From positions 1 to 21,486 of the IMG/VR virus record IMGVR_UViG_3300031951_001392: DNA of 21,486 bases, one strand, 5' to 3'. This DNA comes from a virus. Shown piece after piece: positions 1 to 7,078 of this stretch (position 1 is the first letter of the stretch; every line of letters starts with the position of its first letter). The position numbers and the translations under genes are program-made. The notes beneath the pieces were generated by a model. That model was given only the letters and a program-made list of their open reading frames with translations. It did not search any database and was not told the DNA's origin.

Positions 1-1141
1 AAATAACATCGGGATCAAAACTACCGAAGCCATCAAAAAGATAAAGCGGCCAATGTCCAAGGGTTCTGGAGTAGACATCTGTTAGTTCAGTGCGTGAGTG
101 TTCACCAATGTGGTAAGGTTTGCCTTCAGCGACGGACATCAGTCCCAAGGCGGTTCGACGGTTACTTTCTTCAAGTGCCAAGTAGCCAACTCGTTCTCCC
201 TTGTTGAGAAGGTGAGTTGCGAGTTCACGACAGAAAGAGGATTTACCAATACCAGAGCCTGCAGTAATTGTGACAAGCTCTCCACACCTGATCCCGTGTA
301 GCTTCTGCTGGAGCCCTTGATAGGGGTATTCATGGAGTCCATCATCGTTAGGTTTAAGGATCTGCTCTAGAAGGCTCTTCGCTTCGACAATGCCGTCTGG
401 GCGGTATGCGGAAGCATTCCAGATTGCTTCTTTAATCGCTTGTGTCTTGCCAGCCTGGAGTGCATCGGAAGCATCCTTGAAATCTGGCAAGTGAGCGATC
501 TTAACCTTGCCTGGTGGCAATACCCCTGCCGCATCCTTCGCAGCTTGACGGCCTGGATCGTCGTTATCAAAGAAGAGGACAATCTCCTCATAGCCCTGGA
601 GCCACTCAAGCTGCCTTTGAATCGCACGCTTGGCCGAATTGGCACCATCCGGTATTGATACCATCGGCCAATTCCCCGCGTAAGCCTGATAACACGAAAG
701 CGCATCAAGCTCTCCTTCGGAGATAACAACTCGTTTCCCAGAACTTGGGAAGAGCTGCTGTCCAAAGAGTTGTCCATCAGGGTTTGATCCTTCCCATCGA
801 AATTGTTTGTCAGGGGTTTTTACCTTGGCACCAGTGCAGCTTCCATCCTTTGCAAAGTAATGGAAGTAGAGTTGATTACCTTCTCGATGAACTCGATACT
901 TACGGCAAGTCTCTTCACTGAGGCCACGTTTAGGTAGTGGCTCAGGGGTTCCCTTAATGGGAAATGTCATTCGTGGTTTTGACGATTTGACAGCGTTGAA
1001 TTCACCAGCTTCCCAATAGCCACACCCAAAGCAGTAGCCATGGCCGTCGTCGTAACGACCAAGATTGTCTCCACTACCACAATTAGGACAAGGTTCATGG
1101 GTGAGATACTTACTTGTTTCTGTATCGAGAGATGACTGCAT
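1..1141 (-). CDS. Primase-helicase, T7 gp4-like (3' end outside window)
   Basis: Makes RNA primers and unwinds DNA at the phage replication fork. Read on the minus strand from the ATG at 1141 (MQSSLDTETSKY) it stays open for 380 codons to the window edge. Seen: a primase zinc-binding domain with C18, C21, C37 and C40, nearly the same positions as in T7 gp4; a TOPRIM core with SEGELDALS (E142/E144) and FDND (D192/D194); then a linker and helicase Walker A GSGIGKSS at about 295-302. The later RecA-like helicase motifs lie beyond the edge. The start codon is embedded in the end of the upstream small gene (32-nt overlap), as expected for translational coupling. Only a weak purine stretch precedes the ATG. 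The family call is secure; the length of the full protein cannot be seen. Confidence 0.95.
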   Translation of the reverse strand, partial: MQSSLDTETSKYLTHEPCPNCGSGDNLGRYDDGHGYCFGCGYWEAGEFNAVKSSKPRMTFPIKGTPEPLPKRGLSEETCRKYRVHREGNQLYFHYFAKDGSCTGAKVKTPDKQFRWEGSNPDGQLFGQQLFPSSGKRVVISEGELDALSCYQAYAGNWPMVSIPDGANSAKRAIQRQLEWLQGYEEIVLFFDNDDPGRQAAKDAAGVLPPGKVKIAHLPDFKDASDALQAGKTQAIKEAIWNASAYRPDGIVEAKSLLEQILKPNDDGLHEYPYQGLQQKLHGIRCGELVTITAGSGIGKSSFCRELATHLLNKGERVGYLALEESNRRTALGLMSVAEGKPYHIGEHSRTELTDVYSRTLGHWPLYLFDGFGSFDPDVI

Positions 1142-1319
1142 TGATCAGCTTTTCGTAAATGTCAGCGGAGTTCTGGAAGTACGAATGCCAATCGTTTAGT
1201 GCATCAGCAAAGCAAGTGACAACTTCATCGGGTGTCAATTCACCAAGCTTGATCGCCTCCTCTGCCTCACATAATGCATCGGAGAAGAATTCAGTGATGC
1301 GCTCTTTAGTGGTCGTCAT
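1110..1319 (-). CDS. Small acidic helical protein, paralogue of the next gene upstream
   Basis: A 69-aa protein of unknown function (MTTTKERITEFF start), rich in acidic and helix-forming residues. It shares a core with the 1316-1465 product: E-L-T-P-D-E-V-V-x-x-F-x-D-A-L-N aligns with S-S-P-N-D-I-V-x-x-F-x-D-A-L-D. The ATG overlaps the upstream stop by 4 nt (ATGA), and its 3' end overlaps the primase start by 32 nt, so it belongs to the replication operon. No membrane segment or metal-binding motif is visible. It is probably a small partner of replication proteins, but that is position-based guesswork. Confidence 0.75.
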   Translation of the reverse strand: MTTTKERITEFFSDALCEAEEAIKLGELTPDEVVTCFADALNDWHSYFQNSADIYEKLINAVISRYRNK

Positions 1320-1465
1320 TGTTGTGTGTGGAAACGTTGGATCAATTCTTCGTAGCTATCCAATGCATCTTCAAAGCCTTCAACAATGTCATTCGGTGAG
1401 GAATGCTTGTCGAGAGCCATGATTAGATTGGTAGCTAGATCTTTGATCAGCTCTACATCAGCCAT
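1316..1465 (-). CDS. Small acidic helical protein, tandem paralogue
   Basis: About 49 aa from the ATG at 1465 (MADVELIKDLAT). The same frame is open further upstream to a possible start at 1519, but that would overlap endonuclease I by 67 nt and would add an N-terminus that looks unlike a protein, so I chose the internal ATG, which overlaps the endonuclease stop by 13 nt. The core P-N-D-I-V-x-x-F-x-D-A-L-D-S matches the following gene, suggesting a local duplication. Function unknown. It ends FHTQQ, overlapping the next start by 4 nt. Confidence 0.65.
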   Translation of the reverse strand: MADVELIKDLATNLIMALDKHSSPNDIVEGFEDALDSYEELIQRFHTQQ

Positions 1466-1806
1466 TCGATTGGGATACTGTGGAACACACACCATTGGAA
1501 TCCGTGTTTCTCGGCCCATTTGGCGTATGTTGTTTTTGATCCTTTGTAGATCTTGTTATAGGGCGATTGAAATACAAAGCGAATATCAAGGTCAGGGTTC
1601 TGATCCTTTACTGCCTTCATCTTTCGACGATCCTCTTCGGTCAGATGACCTTTCACCTCAAGGTAGATACCTGAAGGCAAAAGAAAATCTGGACAGTAGT
1701 TATGTTGGATCTGATATGCAACCTTGGTTGATTCGTACTCGTACTTCACGCCCAGGTTGGTGAGAAGATCAGCGACCTTTTCCTCCAACCCAGAGCGGAA
1801 AGCCAT
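1453..1806 (-). CDS. Endonuclease I (Holliday-junction resolvase), T7 gp3-like
   Basis: Junction-resolving and host-DNA-degrading nuclease of the T7 gp3 family. 117 aa, somewhat shorter than the T7 enzyme. The active-site block CPDFLLPSGIYLEVKG is clear: D40, E50 and K52 correspond to the PD-(D/E)XK triad of T7 endonuclease I, with the N-terminal SGLEEKVADLL helix (E8/E9) supplying the other acidic residue. It starts 5 nt after the SSB stop. Its place between gp2.5 and gp4 is the T7 order. In T7 the enzyme resolves replication branches before packaging and recycles host DNA; the same role is inferred here. Confidence 0.93.
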   Translation of the reverse strand: MAFRSGLEEKVADLLTNLGVKYEYESTKVAYQIQHNYCPDFLLPSGIYLEVKGHLTEEDRRKMKAVKDQNPDLDIRFVFQSPYNKIYKGSKTTYAKWAEKHGFQWCVFHSIPIEWLM

Positions 1807-1811
1807 CGGAA

Positions 1812-2390
1812 TCAGAAATCGATGTCAGTTTCAGTTGCAGGTGCCGGAGTCACGTTCGGATCGTCGGCCTTGAAACCCTTGGTTTTACCAAAGAGTTCAA
1901 CGACATCGTCCGCATTCATATCGCCAGAATCAACACCAGCAGAAGATGAAATGCTAATAACTTGCACACCTTGCAACTTCAAAGAGGTTCCATAGGAGAA
2001 CCCATCTTGCTTGGTGTAAGGCTTTTGAAAGAATGCAAGCTTCACAACACTGCCGCTATAAAGCGGAATGCTGGGATCACGCAGAACCGTACCTTCGCTA
2101 TCAACGATAGTGGGCTTCAGTTTGTCTTCGTCTTTCCAGCTGAATTTGACTTTGTACTTACCTTGCTCCACTTCCTCCCATGGCTCAGGTTGAGCAAGAG
2201 CACGCTTGGGATTCTTGAGCTTAGACTTAGCCCACTCAAGTGCGGGGCCACGGTCTTGCTCTAGTTGCTCGATAATACTTTCATCGGAAAGAATAGCAGA
2301 CAACGTATAGCCAAATTTGCTGGGTTTCATCACAGCTTGAAATCCTTCAAGGACAACAGGCTTTTCAGTGACGATAGTTTTGGGGGCCAT
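1812..2390 (-). CDS. Single-stranded DNA-binding protein, T7 gp2.5-like
   Basis: 192 aa. It binds ssDNA and contacts replication partners. Recognised by order (between RNA polymerase and endonuclease I), by size, by the OB-fold-like central region (YKVKFSWKDEDKLKP; VVKLAFFQKPY; SLKLQGVQVIS), and by an acidic tail ending TETDIDF. A C-terminal aromatic after an acidic tail is the hallmark of gp2.5, where it docks on DNA polymerase and helicase. The start codon shares one base with the RNA polymerase stop (TAATG), so the two are translationally coupled. I saw no unusual feature. Confidence 0.9.
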   Translation of the reverse strand: MAPKTIVTEKPVVLEGFQAVMKPSKFGYTLSAILSDESIIEQLEQDRGPALEWAKSKLKNPKRALAQPEPWEEVEQGKYKVKFSWKDEDKLKPTIVDSEGTVLRDPSIPLYSGSVVKLAFFQKPYTKQDGFSYGTSLKLQGVQVISISSSAGVDSGDMNADDVVELFGKTKGFKADDPNVTPAPATETDIDF

Positions 2391-4729
2391 TAACAGAAAA
2401 AATAGGTGGATTCAAGGACGGATTCAAGATCGAGATCACCAATGATTGGTGGCTCTGTCTCGGCGTCAATTGCTTCAGCAAAATCCAGAAGTGGATTGCT
2501 GATGGTAAAGATTTCGCAGTAGGTTTCCCTGACTACGCGGTTCAATGTGCCCATGTCAGTTGCTCGACAAAGCACTGAATCGTGGATCACCGTGAACGGT
2601 GCGTTGAACTTCAGGAATGCTTGATGAAGGATCGAAGCATCCAAAGAGTGGATAAGGTTGGGAGCTGTGCTGGATTTATGACCAGCAACATCTGGGCCTT
2701 CGTGACCTGTAGTTAGGTTGACTTCACAACGACCAAGGATCTGTAACTTGATTGTTGTTACCTTACGTTTGCGTCGGTTTTGTCTGACAATAAACCCAGA
2801 TGGTGTTTCCCAAGTAAGGTGATCTACGCCGCGCTTAAACGCTGCGCCAACTTCTTGTTTGATCCAATCCATGACACGCATTGGACCTGGGACAACCTCA
2901 TACATCGCTTCTCTGACTGCATTCACAATCAGAGTGAGTTCTTCAGGTGTAAACTCAGCACCCTTTTCTTTCAAGGCTTCACGGATGTAAGCCCTGTTGG
3001 AATGTTTGGTTGCGTTGTATGGAATGGTCATCACTGTTCTCTTTGTGACCTTCCGATCAAGGAGAGCAGCTAGGTGATCTGGCAGTTTTGGTTTGGCAAC
3101 CTCAGCCACAACTTTGTACGCATCCTGTGGTGTATCTGACGGAAAGACATTGACCAACCTTGCAGTTGATTGATCTCTCGCCATACCAGCCAGGATCTGT
3201 AGTCCTGAGCACGTCGCATCAATAGCAACCGGCAGATTTGTCCAACTTCTTGTGCACTCAATGACACAAGCGTTGTACTCCTCACATGCAGCGAGGAACT
3301 GCCACGGCTCATCTGCAGCCTCCCATTCGACTATCTCCACTAGTGGAGCGCTAGCCACACGAGAAATCAAGCGGTGGTTCTGAAGAACCCAGTCCTGACG
3401 TTCTTGCATCGTGGCTTTGTCCAACCCATTTCCGTAGCAGGTTGCTACTTGAAATGCCAGCCAGGCTTCTGCTTCATCCGTCATGAACGACGGTTCAGCA
3501 AACTTCAGCAGGGATTTACCGAAGTCAGTGTCTTGTGGGGTAAGGAAGGCCGGGATCGGATACGTACGACCTCGATAGTCAAATGACCACGGGAGATAGA
3601 ACTTGTCTTTCCCCTTGAAGATCTTGACGGTCTCCATCGTCATGCGTGTTCGGCATGACCGTTTGAATGACGCAGCGTTCTGGTTCAGGACCTCTGCTGC
3701 TTGCCGTCTGTACTCGTGCCTGGCCTCGTCGTTCTCAGCGATGTCGAACGGTTTGTTGGGGAGGGGTAGCTCAATGATCGGCAAGAACTTACCGACCTTG
3801 TACTGACGCTCCATCAAGGTCTCAGCCACGTCAACGATGAACTCATTGAGCGTGTAGGCAACCTTCTGGAGCTTGTTCAAAAACAGGAGTGGCGTGTTCC
3901 CCTGTACTAATCCGCCCTCACCGCGTCGCACCATCTCATGGCCATGCATTAACTCGTTGAGGAGGTAGCCACCAGCCTTGATGGGACTCCAATCTCGTGG
4001 TGGGACCAACATGGGCCACGCCATTGGAGCAAACATCAGAGCGTCTTGCATCAGCTCCTCCTTTTGCATGGCAAAGAGAAGACTCGGCACCAGCAAGGTG
4101 TACCGCCTCTTATCTCTGACAACCATGTGCTTGTCGAACCACCCAGTGGCCTTCAGCACACAGTCAAGAAGCCACCCACCAAGCTTTGCTTTTGTAGCAG
4201 TTGGCCAATTGTCCCAGTGATGCTCGTGGCGATTCATCATCGTGCGAGCCACCGTGGCCTTCTGCTGGGTGCCGCAGGCGCTGTGCCAGTACTGCCGCTT
4301 AATGCGGTCATACAGCTCAGGATCCTGTGACTCGTACCAGCGGAGCTGACACTCCTGCTCCAGGGCTTGGCCGATGGCAACGATCACATTGGCGATCTCG
4401 TTGGCCTTGTCCTTTGGGCTGAACACCTTGTCGAAGGTCAGCTTCAACGCAATGGCTGCTGCTGCCTCTGGTTCGATCTCAGCCAGGTATTGATGGATGG
4501 TGGCGAAGTCAACGCCGTTCTGCCCCTTGTGGATGCGTATCAGCGTGTCCTCTATGACCCGTGAGACCTCTCCAAGGGCTGCCTGGATACTGGCTACCCC
4601 ATAGACCGTTGCCGACCCGTAGGAGCGCTCCTCCAGCTTGCGTGTGTTGTCCAGAAAGCGTTCTCGCCCGTAGGCAATGGCCCGCTTTTCCAGCTCGATC
4701 TGTTGCTCCGTGAGAGCAGGTGAAACCAT
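2390..4729 (-). CDS. Single-subunit phage RNA polymerase, T7 gp1-like
   Basis: Transcribes the middle and late phage genes from phage promoters. 779 aa, shorter than T7 RNAP (883) but in line with cyanophage polymerases such as that of Syn5. Motif A: DATCSGLQI with catalytic D504. Motif B/O-helix: KRTVMTIPYNATK with K563 and Y571, spaced exactly as K631/Y639 in T7. Motif C: VIHDSVLC with catalytic D717. Also PWSFDYRGRTYP near 400. ATG at 4729; upstream lie a palindromic operator-like site (4775-4786) and a terminator (4796-4825), so it is probably the head of its own transcription unit. The 5' third is visibly more GC-rich (about 53-60% in sampled lines) than the 3' third (about 45-50%). Confidence 0.97.
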   Translation of the reverse strand: MVSPALTEQQIELEKRAIAYGRERFLDNTRKLEERSYGSATVYGVASIQAALGEVSRVIEDTLIRIHKGQNGVDFATIHQYLAEIEPEAAAAIALKLTFDKVFSPKDKANEIANVIVAIGQALEQECQLRWYESQDPELYDRIKRQYWHSACGTQQKATVARTMMNRHEHHWDNWPTATKAKLGGWLLDCVLKATGWFDKHMVVRDKRRYTLLVPSLLFAMQKEELMQDALMFAPMAWPMLVPPRDWSPIKAGGYLLNELMHGHEMVRRGEGGLVQGNTPLLFLNKLQKVAYTLNEFIVDVAETLMERQYKVGKFLPIIELPLPNKPFDIAENDEARHEYRRQAAEVLNQNAASFKRSCRTRMTMETVKIFKGKDKFYLPWSFDYRGRTYPIPAFLTPQDTDFGKSLLKFAEPSFMTDEAEAWLAFQVATCYGNGLDKATMQERQDWVLQNHRLISRVASAPLVEIVEWEAADEPWQFLAACEEYNACVIECTRSWTNLPVAIDATCSGLQILAGMARDQSTARLVNVFPSDTPQDAYKVVAEVAKPKLPDHLAALLDRKVTKRTVMTIPYNATKHSNRAYIREALKEKGAEFTPEELTLIVNAVREAMYEVVPGPMRVMDWIKQEVGAAFKRGVDHLTWETPSGFIVRQNRRKRKVTTIKLQILGRCEVNLTTGHEGPDVAGHKSSTAPNLIHSLDASILHQAFLKFNAPFTVIHDSVLCRATDMGTLNRVVRETYCEIFTISNPLLDFAEAIDAETEPPIIGDLDLESVLESTYFFC
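3335..3348. promoter_or_regulatory. Palindrome site A (CTCCACTAGTGGAG), inside RNA polymerase gene
   Basis: A perfect 14-bp palindrome and the longest member of the repeated TSCACWWGTGSA family. It lies inside the RNA polymerase frame, coding A-P-L-V-E, so it may be coincidental. It shares 12 bp exactly with site B upstream of the same gene. Confidence 0.4.
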
Positions 4730-4774
4730 GTTGTCTTAAGAAATGTGTGCGGCTAGTACCGGTAAAAAGGGCTA

Positions 4775-4786
4775 TCCACTAGTGGA
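4775..4786. promoter_or_regulatory. Palindrome site B (TCCACTAGTGGA), upstream of RNA polymerase
   Basis: A perfect 12-bp palindrome 46 bp before the RNA polymerase start codon, in a short intergenic stretch after a terminator. Read on the minus strand it sits between TTGTCT and GATAGC/ATAGCC, a weak -35/-10-like pair, so a bound protein could block a promoter there. An 8-bp palindrome TACCGGTA lies 18 bp nearer the gene. The operator role is inferred from symmetry, repetition and position. Confidence 0.5.
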
Positions 4787-4795
4787 GCGACCTAG

Positions 4796-4825
4796 ACAAA
4801 AGAAAAGACGGGGACTAGCCCCGCC
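4796..4825 (-). terminator. Intrinsic terminator between integrase/attP and RNA polymerase
   Basis: On the minus strand GGCGGGG and CCCCGTC pair (one G-T wobble) around the 5-nt loop CTAGT, followed by TTTTCTTTTGT. It would stop transcripts that come through the integrase and attP before they reach the RNA polymerase gene. Confidence 0.75.
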
Positions 4826-4855
4826 TTGATTCGTTAATGCAGTGCTCTGAGACGC

Positions 4856-4897
4856 GTACCTGAAACTAGCGCGTCTACCAATTCCGCCACATCCGCA
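4856..4897 (-). other. Candidate attP core: 5' part of a tRNA-Leu gene
   Basis: The minus strand reads as the 5' half of a bacterial tRNA-Leu: acceptor GCGGATG, D-arm GGCGGAATTGGTAGACGCG, anticodon stem CTAGT and loop TTCAGGT (anticodon CAG), after which the match stops. 42 bases are tRNA-like. The T-arm and 3' acceptor are absent, so it is not a working tRNA gene. P-SSP7 is known to carry a 42-bp match to its host tRNA-Leu next to its integrase; here the core likewise lies directly downstream of the integrase gene. The integration role is inferred. An exact host match would confirm it. Confidence 0.82.
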
Positions 4898-4922
4898 AGT
4901 GGCACAAGGTCAACTGCCGCAG

Positions 4923-5036
4923 TCGATTTCAGAGAAAAATCGAGTCGTCAGACCCTGTAGATCTCGGTTTGGGACTCGCCGAGATGGCGTTCCGAACCCG
5001 ATGAAAAGAGCGTATCACAGCACCGCTAGGAGCGGT
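4923..5036. repeat. Inverted repeats flanking the attP core
   Basis: Between the tRNA-like core and the integrase stop are three short inverted repeats: TCGATTT/AAATCGA (4923-4929 and 4937-4943), ATCTCGG/CCGAGAT (4961-4967 and 4979-4985) and ACCGCT/AGCGGT with a 3-nt loop (5022-5036, touching the integrase stop). They could be integrase arm sites or, for the last one, an RNA hairpin ending the integrase message. The stretch 4730-5035 contains no gene. Confidence 0.45.
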
Positions 5037-6121
5037 TAGATCCGAGTCATTGCAGCTAGTTGTGGCATCTGAGCCAGCAATTGTTGCAAAGCATTAACCT
5101 GATTCAGGAGCTGGTCATAGGACGGCTGAGCGGGTTGAGCGGGTTCCGGTGCGGGCTGGGTAGCTCGCTGGAGCTGAGCGTTGAGGGCCTGGTGAGCTTG
5201 GTTGCGGGCCACATCCGAAACCTTGCAGTAACGAAGTGTGGTTTCGATCCGCTTGTGACCCATCAAGTCTTTGATGGTCATTGGCGGCACACCAGACTCA
5301 TTAAGAAATGTGGCGTAGCTGTGACGCAGTGAATGAATGACGTGTTTCTCGTCAATTCCTACATAGTTGCGAATCTTATTGAAGGAGCGTCGTAACGAAT
5401 CAGCAGAGCCGAAGTCATCGGCAAAGATGTGCTTCCTTGGGGGCTGATCACGTGTCCTTTCGATCATGAATGGAAGGATCCGATCTTGAATGGGGAGGAC
5501 ACGCCAGTTTTTGGCCTTAGTGACGAAACCGTCACGCCCACCTACGTGGATCCGCAGGTTAGGTATGTCGATGTCCATCACTCTGAGCTTTTGCAGCTCA
5601 CCAAGACGCATGCCAGTGAGTCCCAACGTCAGGAAGATTTCTCCCAACGCCGGGTAACCAAAAACATTGCATGAAGCCTCATACAATTGCTCCATTTGTG
5701 ACATCGTGAACCACGTCAGACGTGACTCCGAACCACTGAACATCTCCAACGCTTCAAACGGAACCTCGTCAATAAAACGATGCCGCTTGCAATGATTGAC
5801 GATTGTTCGGATGGTATCAATAACCTTGTTACAGGTTTCCTTTGATGTCCAGTTACGTTCATCTTCAAGCTCAAAGATAAGCTGGGTAACAGCAGCTTGA
5901 TCAAGCCTGGAGATTGGGTAACTAGCACCACGCATTTCAATCACATGATTGACTTGAATAGTGCGAAACATCGAAGGCTTTGAGATACCACTCGGTCTCT
6001 CGTCTTTGGGGAGTTGTTGAATGCGTTTCCACTCATCAACAGCCTTGCGTTCACGTACCCATGAGTCACGAGTCTTGAACGTGTACTCTGCACACTCACC
6101 AAATGTGCGACTATGTGCCAT
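5036..6121 (-). CDS. int: Tyrosine recombinase (phage integrase)
   Basis: Site-specific recombinase for insertion at the host tRNA-Leu. 361 aa from the ATG at 6121 (MAHSRTFGECAEY), chosen because AGAGGA lies 7 nt upstream; a longer form from 6160 has no such site. Catalytic set: R172 (TGMRLGEL), H263 and R266 (HSLRHSYA), H289 (LMGHK) and nucleophile Y298 (TTLRYCK). The N-terminal part (about 1-130) holds the SAM-like core-binding domain. After Y298 there is a tail of about 60 aa with a Pro/Ala-rich linker (PAPEPAQPAQP) and a Leu/Gln-rich helix, longer than in many integrases. It overlaps the winged-helix gene by 11 nt, so the two are co-expressed. The candidate attP is 140 bp downstream. Confidence 0.95.
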   Translation of the reverse strand: MAHSRTFGECAEYTFKTRDSWVRERKAVDEWKRIQQLPKDERPSGISKPSMFRTIQVNHVIEMRGASYPISRLDQAAVTQLIFELEDERNWTSKETCNKVIDTIRTIVNHCKRHRFIDEVPFEALEMFSGSESRLTWFTMSQMEQLYEASCNVFGYPALGEIFLTLGLTGMRLGELQKLRVMDIDIPNLRIHVGGRDGFVTKAKNWRVLPIQDRILPFMIERTRDQPPRKHIFADDFGSADSLRRSFNKIRNYVGIDEKHVIHSLRHSYATFLNESGVPPMTIKDLMGHKRIETTLRYCKVSDVARNQAHQALNAQLQRATQPAPEPAQPAQPSYDQLLNQVNALQQLLAQMPQLAAMTRI

Positions 6122-6461
6122 AGAGAATCCTCTTGATTGTGAGGGAGAAGCGTTCACCACGCTGAGTCAATGACAGGATCACACGATTACCCATCAAAGG
6201 ATCTGGCTCCTTTTTGATTAAGTTAGCGCCAGGTTTTCCTAGTCTATCCCAATCAGAAAGCATGTCCGTATTGCGACTTGCACTAGCTGAACTCATCTTA
6301 AGATCTTTCTCAAGATCAGACTGCAGCACACGTTCATGGATTGCGATATAGAGAAATGCTGCAACAGCTTGGGCCGGAAGGCTTGTTCTGAGAGCACGAA
6401 ACTCAGCCATCACCTCTAAAAGAGGTAACAACTCTTCATCAACAACCTGTTTAAGAACCAC
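6111..6461 (-). CDS. Winged-helix DNA-binding protein, MarR-like (putative phage regulator)
   Basis: About 116 aa with a GTG start at 6461; no ATG is available in frame after the preceding stop. The middle reads as a helix-turn-helix: LPAQAVAAFLYIAIHE, then LQSDLEKDLKMSSASASRNTD, followed by a wing-like strand pair (NLIKKEPDP, NRVILSLTQRGERF). This order is typical of MarR-type winged-helix proteins, which bind palindromes as dimers. It is directly upstream of and overlaps the integrase, so it is a candidate lysogeny regulator or excision/integration control protein. Its operators could be the TSCACWWGTGSA sites described here; no binding evidence exists. The 150 nt before it (6462-6611) hold no gene; a TTGACC at 6607-6612 could be a -35 element, without a good -10. 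Confidence 0.7.
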   Translation of the reverse strand: MVLKQVVDEELLPLLEVMAEFRALRTSLPAQAVAAFLYIAIHERVLQSDLEKDLKMSSASASRNTDMLSDWDRLGKPGANLIKKEPDPLMGNRVILSLTQRGERFSLTIKRILYGT

Positions 6462-6611
6462 TTTCGTTGGGGCCAGACCAATCCCAAATTAACTGAAAAC
6501 ACCCCCACTCTGCACTGATGGAGGAACTTGTGCGGAATAAATGCGGCTTTCGCGCTGTGAACCGCTGATGCCAGCCGCAGTACAAACCGATGGATGGGAA
6601 ATAAACGAGGG

Positions 6612-6785
6612 TCAACCTTCCAGAGCAGCTTGTAGAGGGTTAATACAGTAGTACTGACGTACGAGGGCGTCAAGCGGTGTCTCATCGTATCTGCTGCACA
6701 ATGCAGAATATGCATAGAGCGAAGGGTAAACCGTTAGATCATCCAGATCATCCGGTTCGCATTGATCAGTGGTCAGAAGCATCAT
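6612..6785 (-). CDS. Small protein of unknown function (57 aa)
   Basis: Open frame of 57 codons starting MMLLTTDQCEPDDLDDL and ending INPLQAALEG. The start overlaps the upstream stop (GAATGATG), typical of coupled phage genes. Acidic near the N-terminus, with several tyrosines in the middle (VYPSLYAYS, RQYYCINP). No recognised family, membrane segment or signal. Position argues for a real early gene: without it the interval would be an unusual 320-nt gap in a packed region. Confidence 0.65.
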   Translation of the reverse strand: MMLLTTDQCEPDDLDDLTVYPSLYAYSALCSRYDETPLDALVRQYYCINPLQAALEG

Positions 6786-7078
6786 TCAGGAAGGTAGTTA
6801 ATCGTTCCGATAATGGAGTTAGTCAGGATGGTGACCTCATCATCAGATAAAGCACTTTCTCGTATGCGGTTGTGAGCTTTAGATTCCAGCTTGTACGCAT
6901 ACTCCTTGAGCTTATTCTGCTTGCGGTCATAGACACGTACAACAGCACAGTAAGGTTGAGGAAGATGCCACACCATGACTTCTTCCAAGATCTCCTCAAT
7001 GGTTGATGTTTCGATGTCGTCGTCGTCTAGGTTGTTCACCTCCTCCCATTCGTTGGGAAATGGATCTTTCTTGGCCAT
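6782..7078 (-). CDS. Acidic early protein of unknown function (98 aa)
   Basis: 98 aa from ATG 7078 (MAKKDPFPNEWEEV). The N-terminal third is strongly acidic (NNLDDDDIETSTIEEILEE), followed by a mixed strand/helix region (YCAVVRVYDRKQNKLKEYAYKLESKAHNRIRES). A DNA-mimic or host-takeover role would fit its charge and its early position, but there is no specific evidence for it. It overlaps the following 57-aa gene by 4 nt. Confidence 0.75.
   Translation of the reverse strand: MAKKDPFPNEWEEVNNLDDDDIETSTIEEILEEVMVWHLPQPYCAVVRVYDRKQNKLKEYAYKLESKAHNRIRESALSDDEVTILTNSIIGTINYLPE

Noticed and set aside
367-777. 136-aa minus-strand frame
   Set aside because: Out-of-frame shadow of the primase-helicase, whose zinc, TOPRIM and Walker motifs are in another frame.
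4840-4900. Complete tRNA-Leu gene
   Set aside because: Only acceptor 5' strand, D-arm and the 5' part of the anticodon arm are present; the T-arm and 3' acceptor strand are missing, so it is an attachment-site remnant.
6416-6715. 99-aa minus-strand frame
   Set aside because: Overlaps both the 57-aa gene and the winged-helix gene in another frame; composition is not protein-like.
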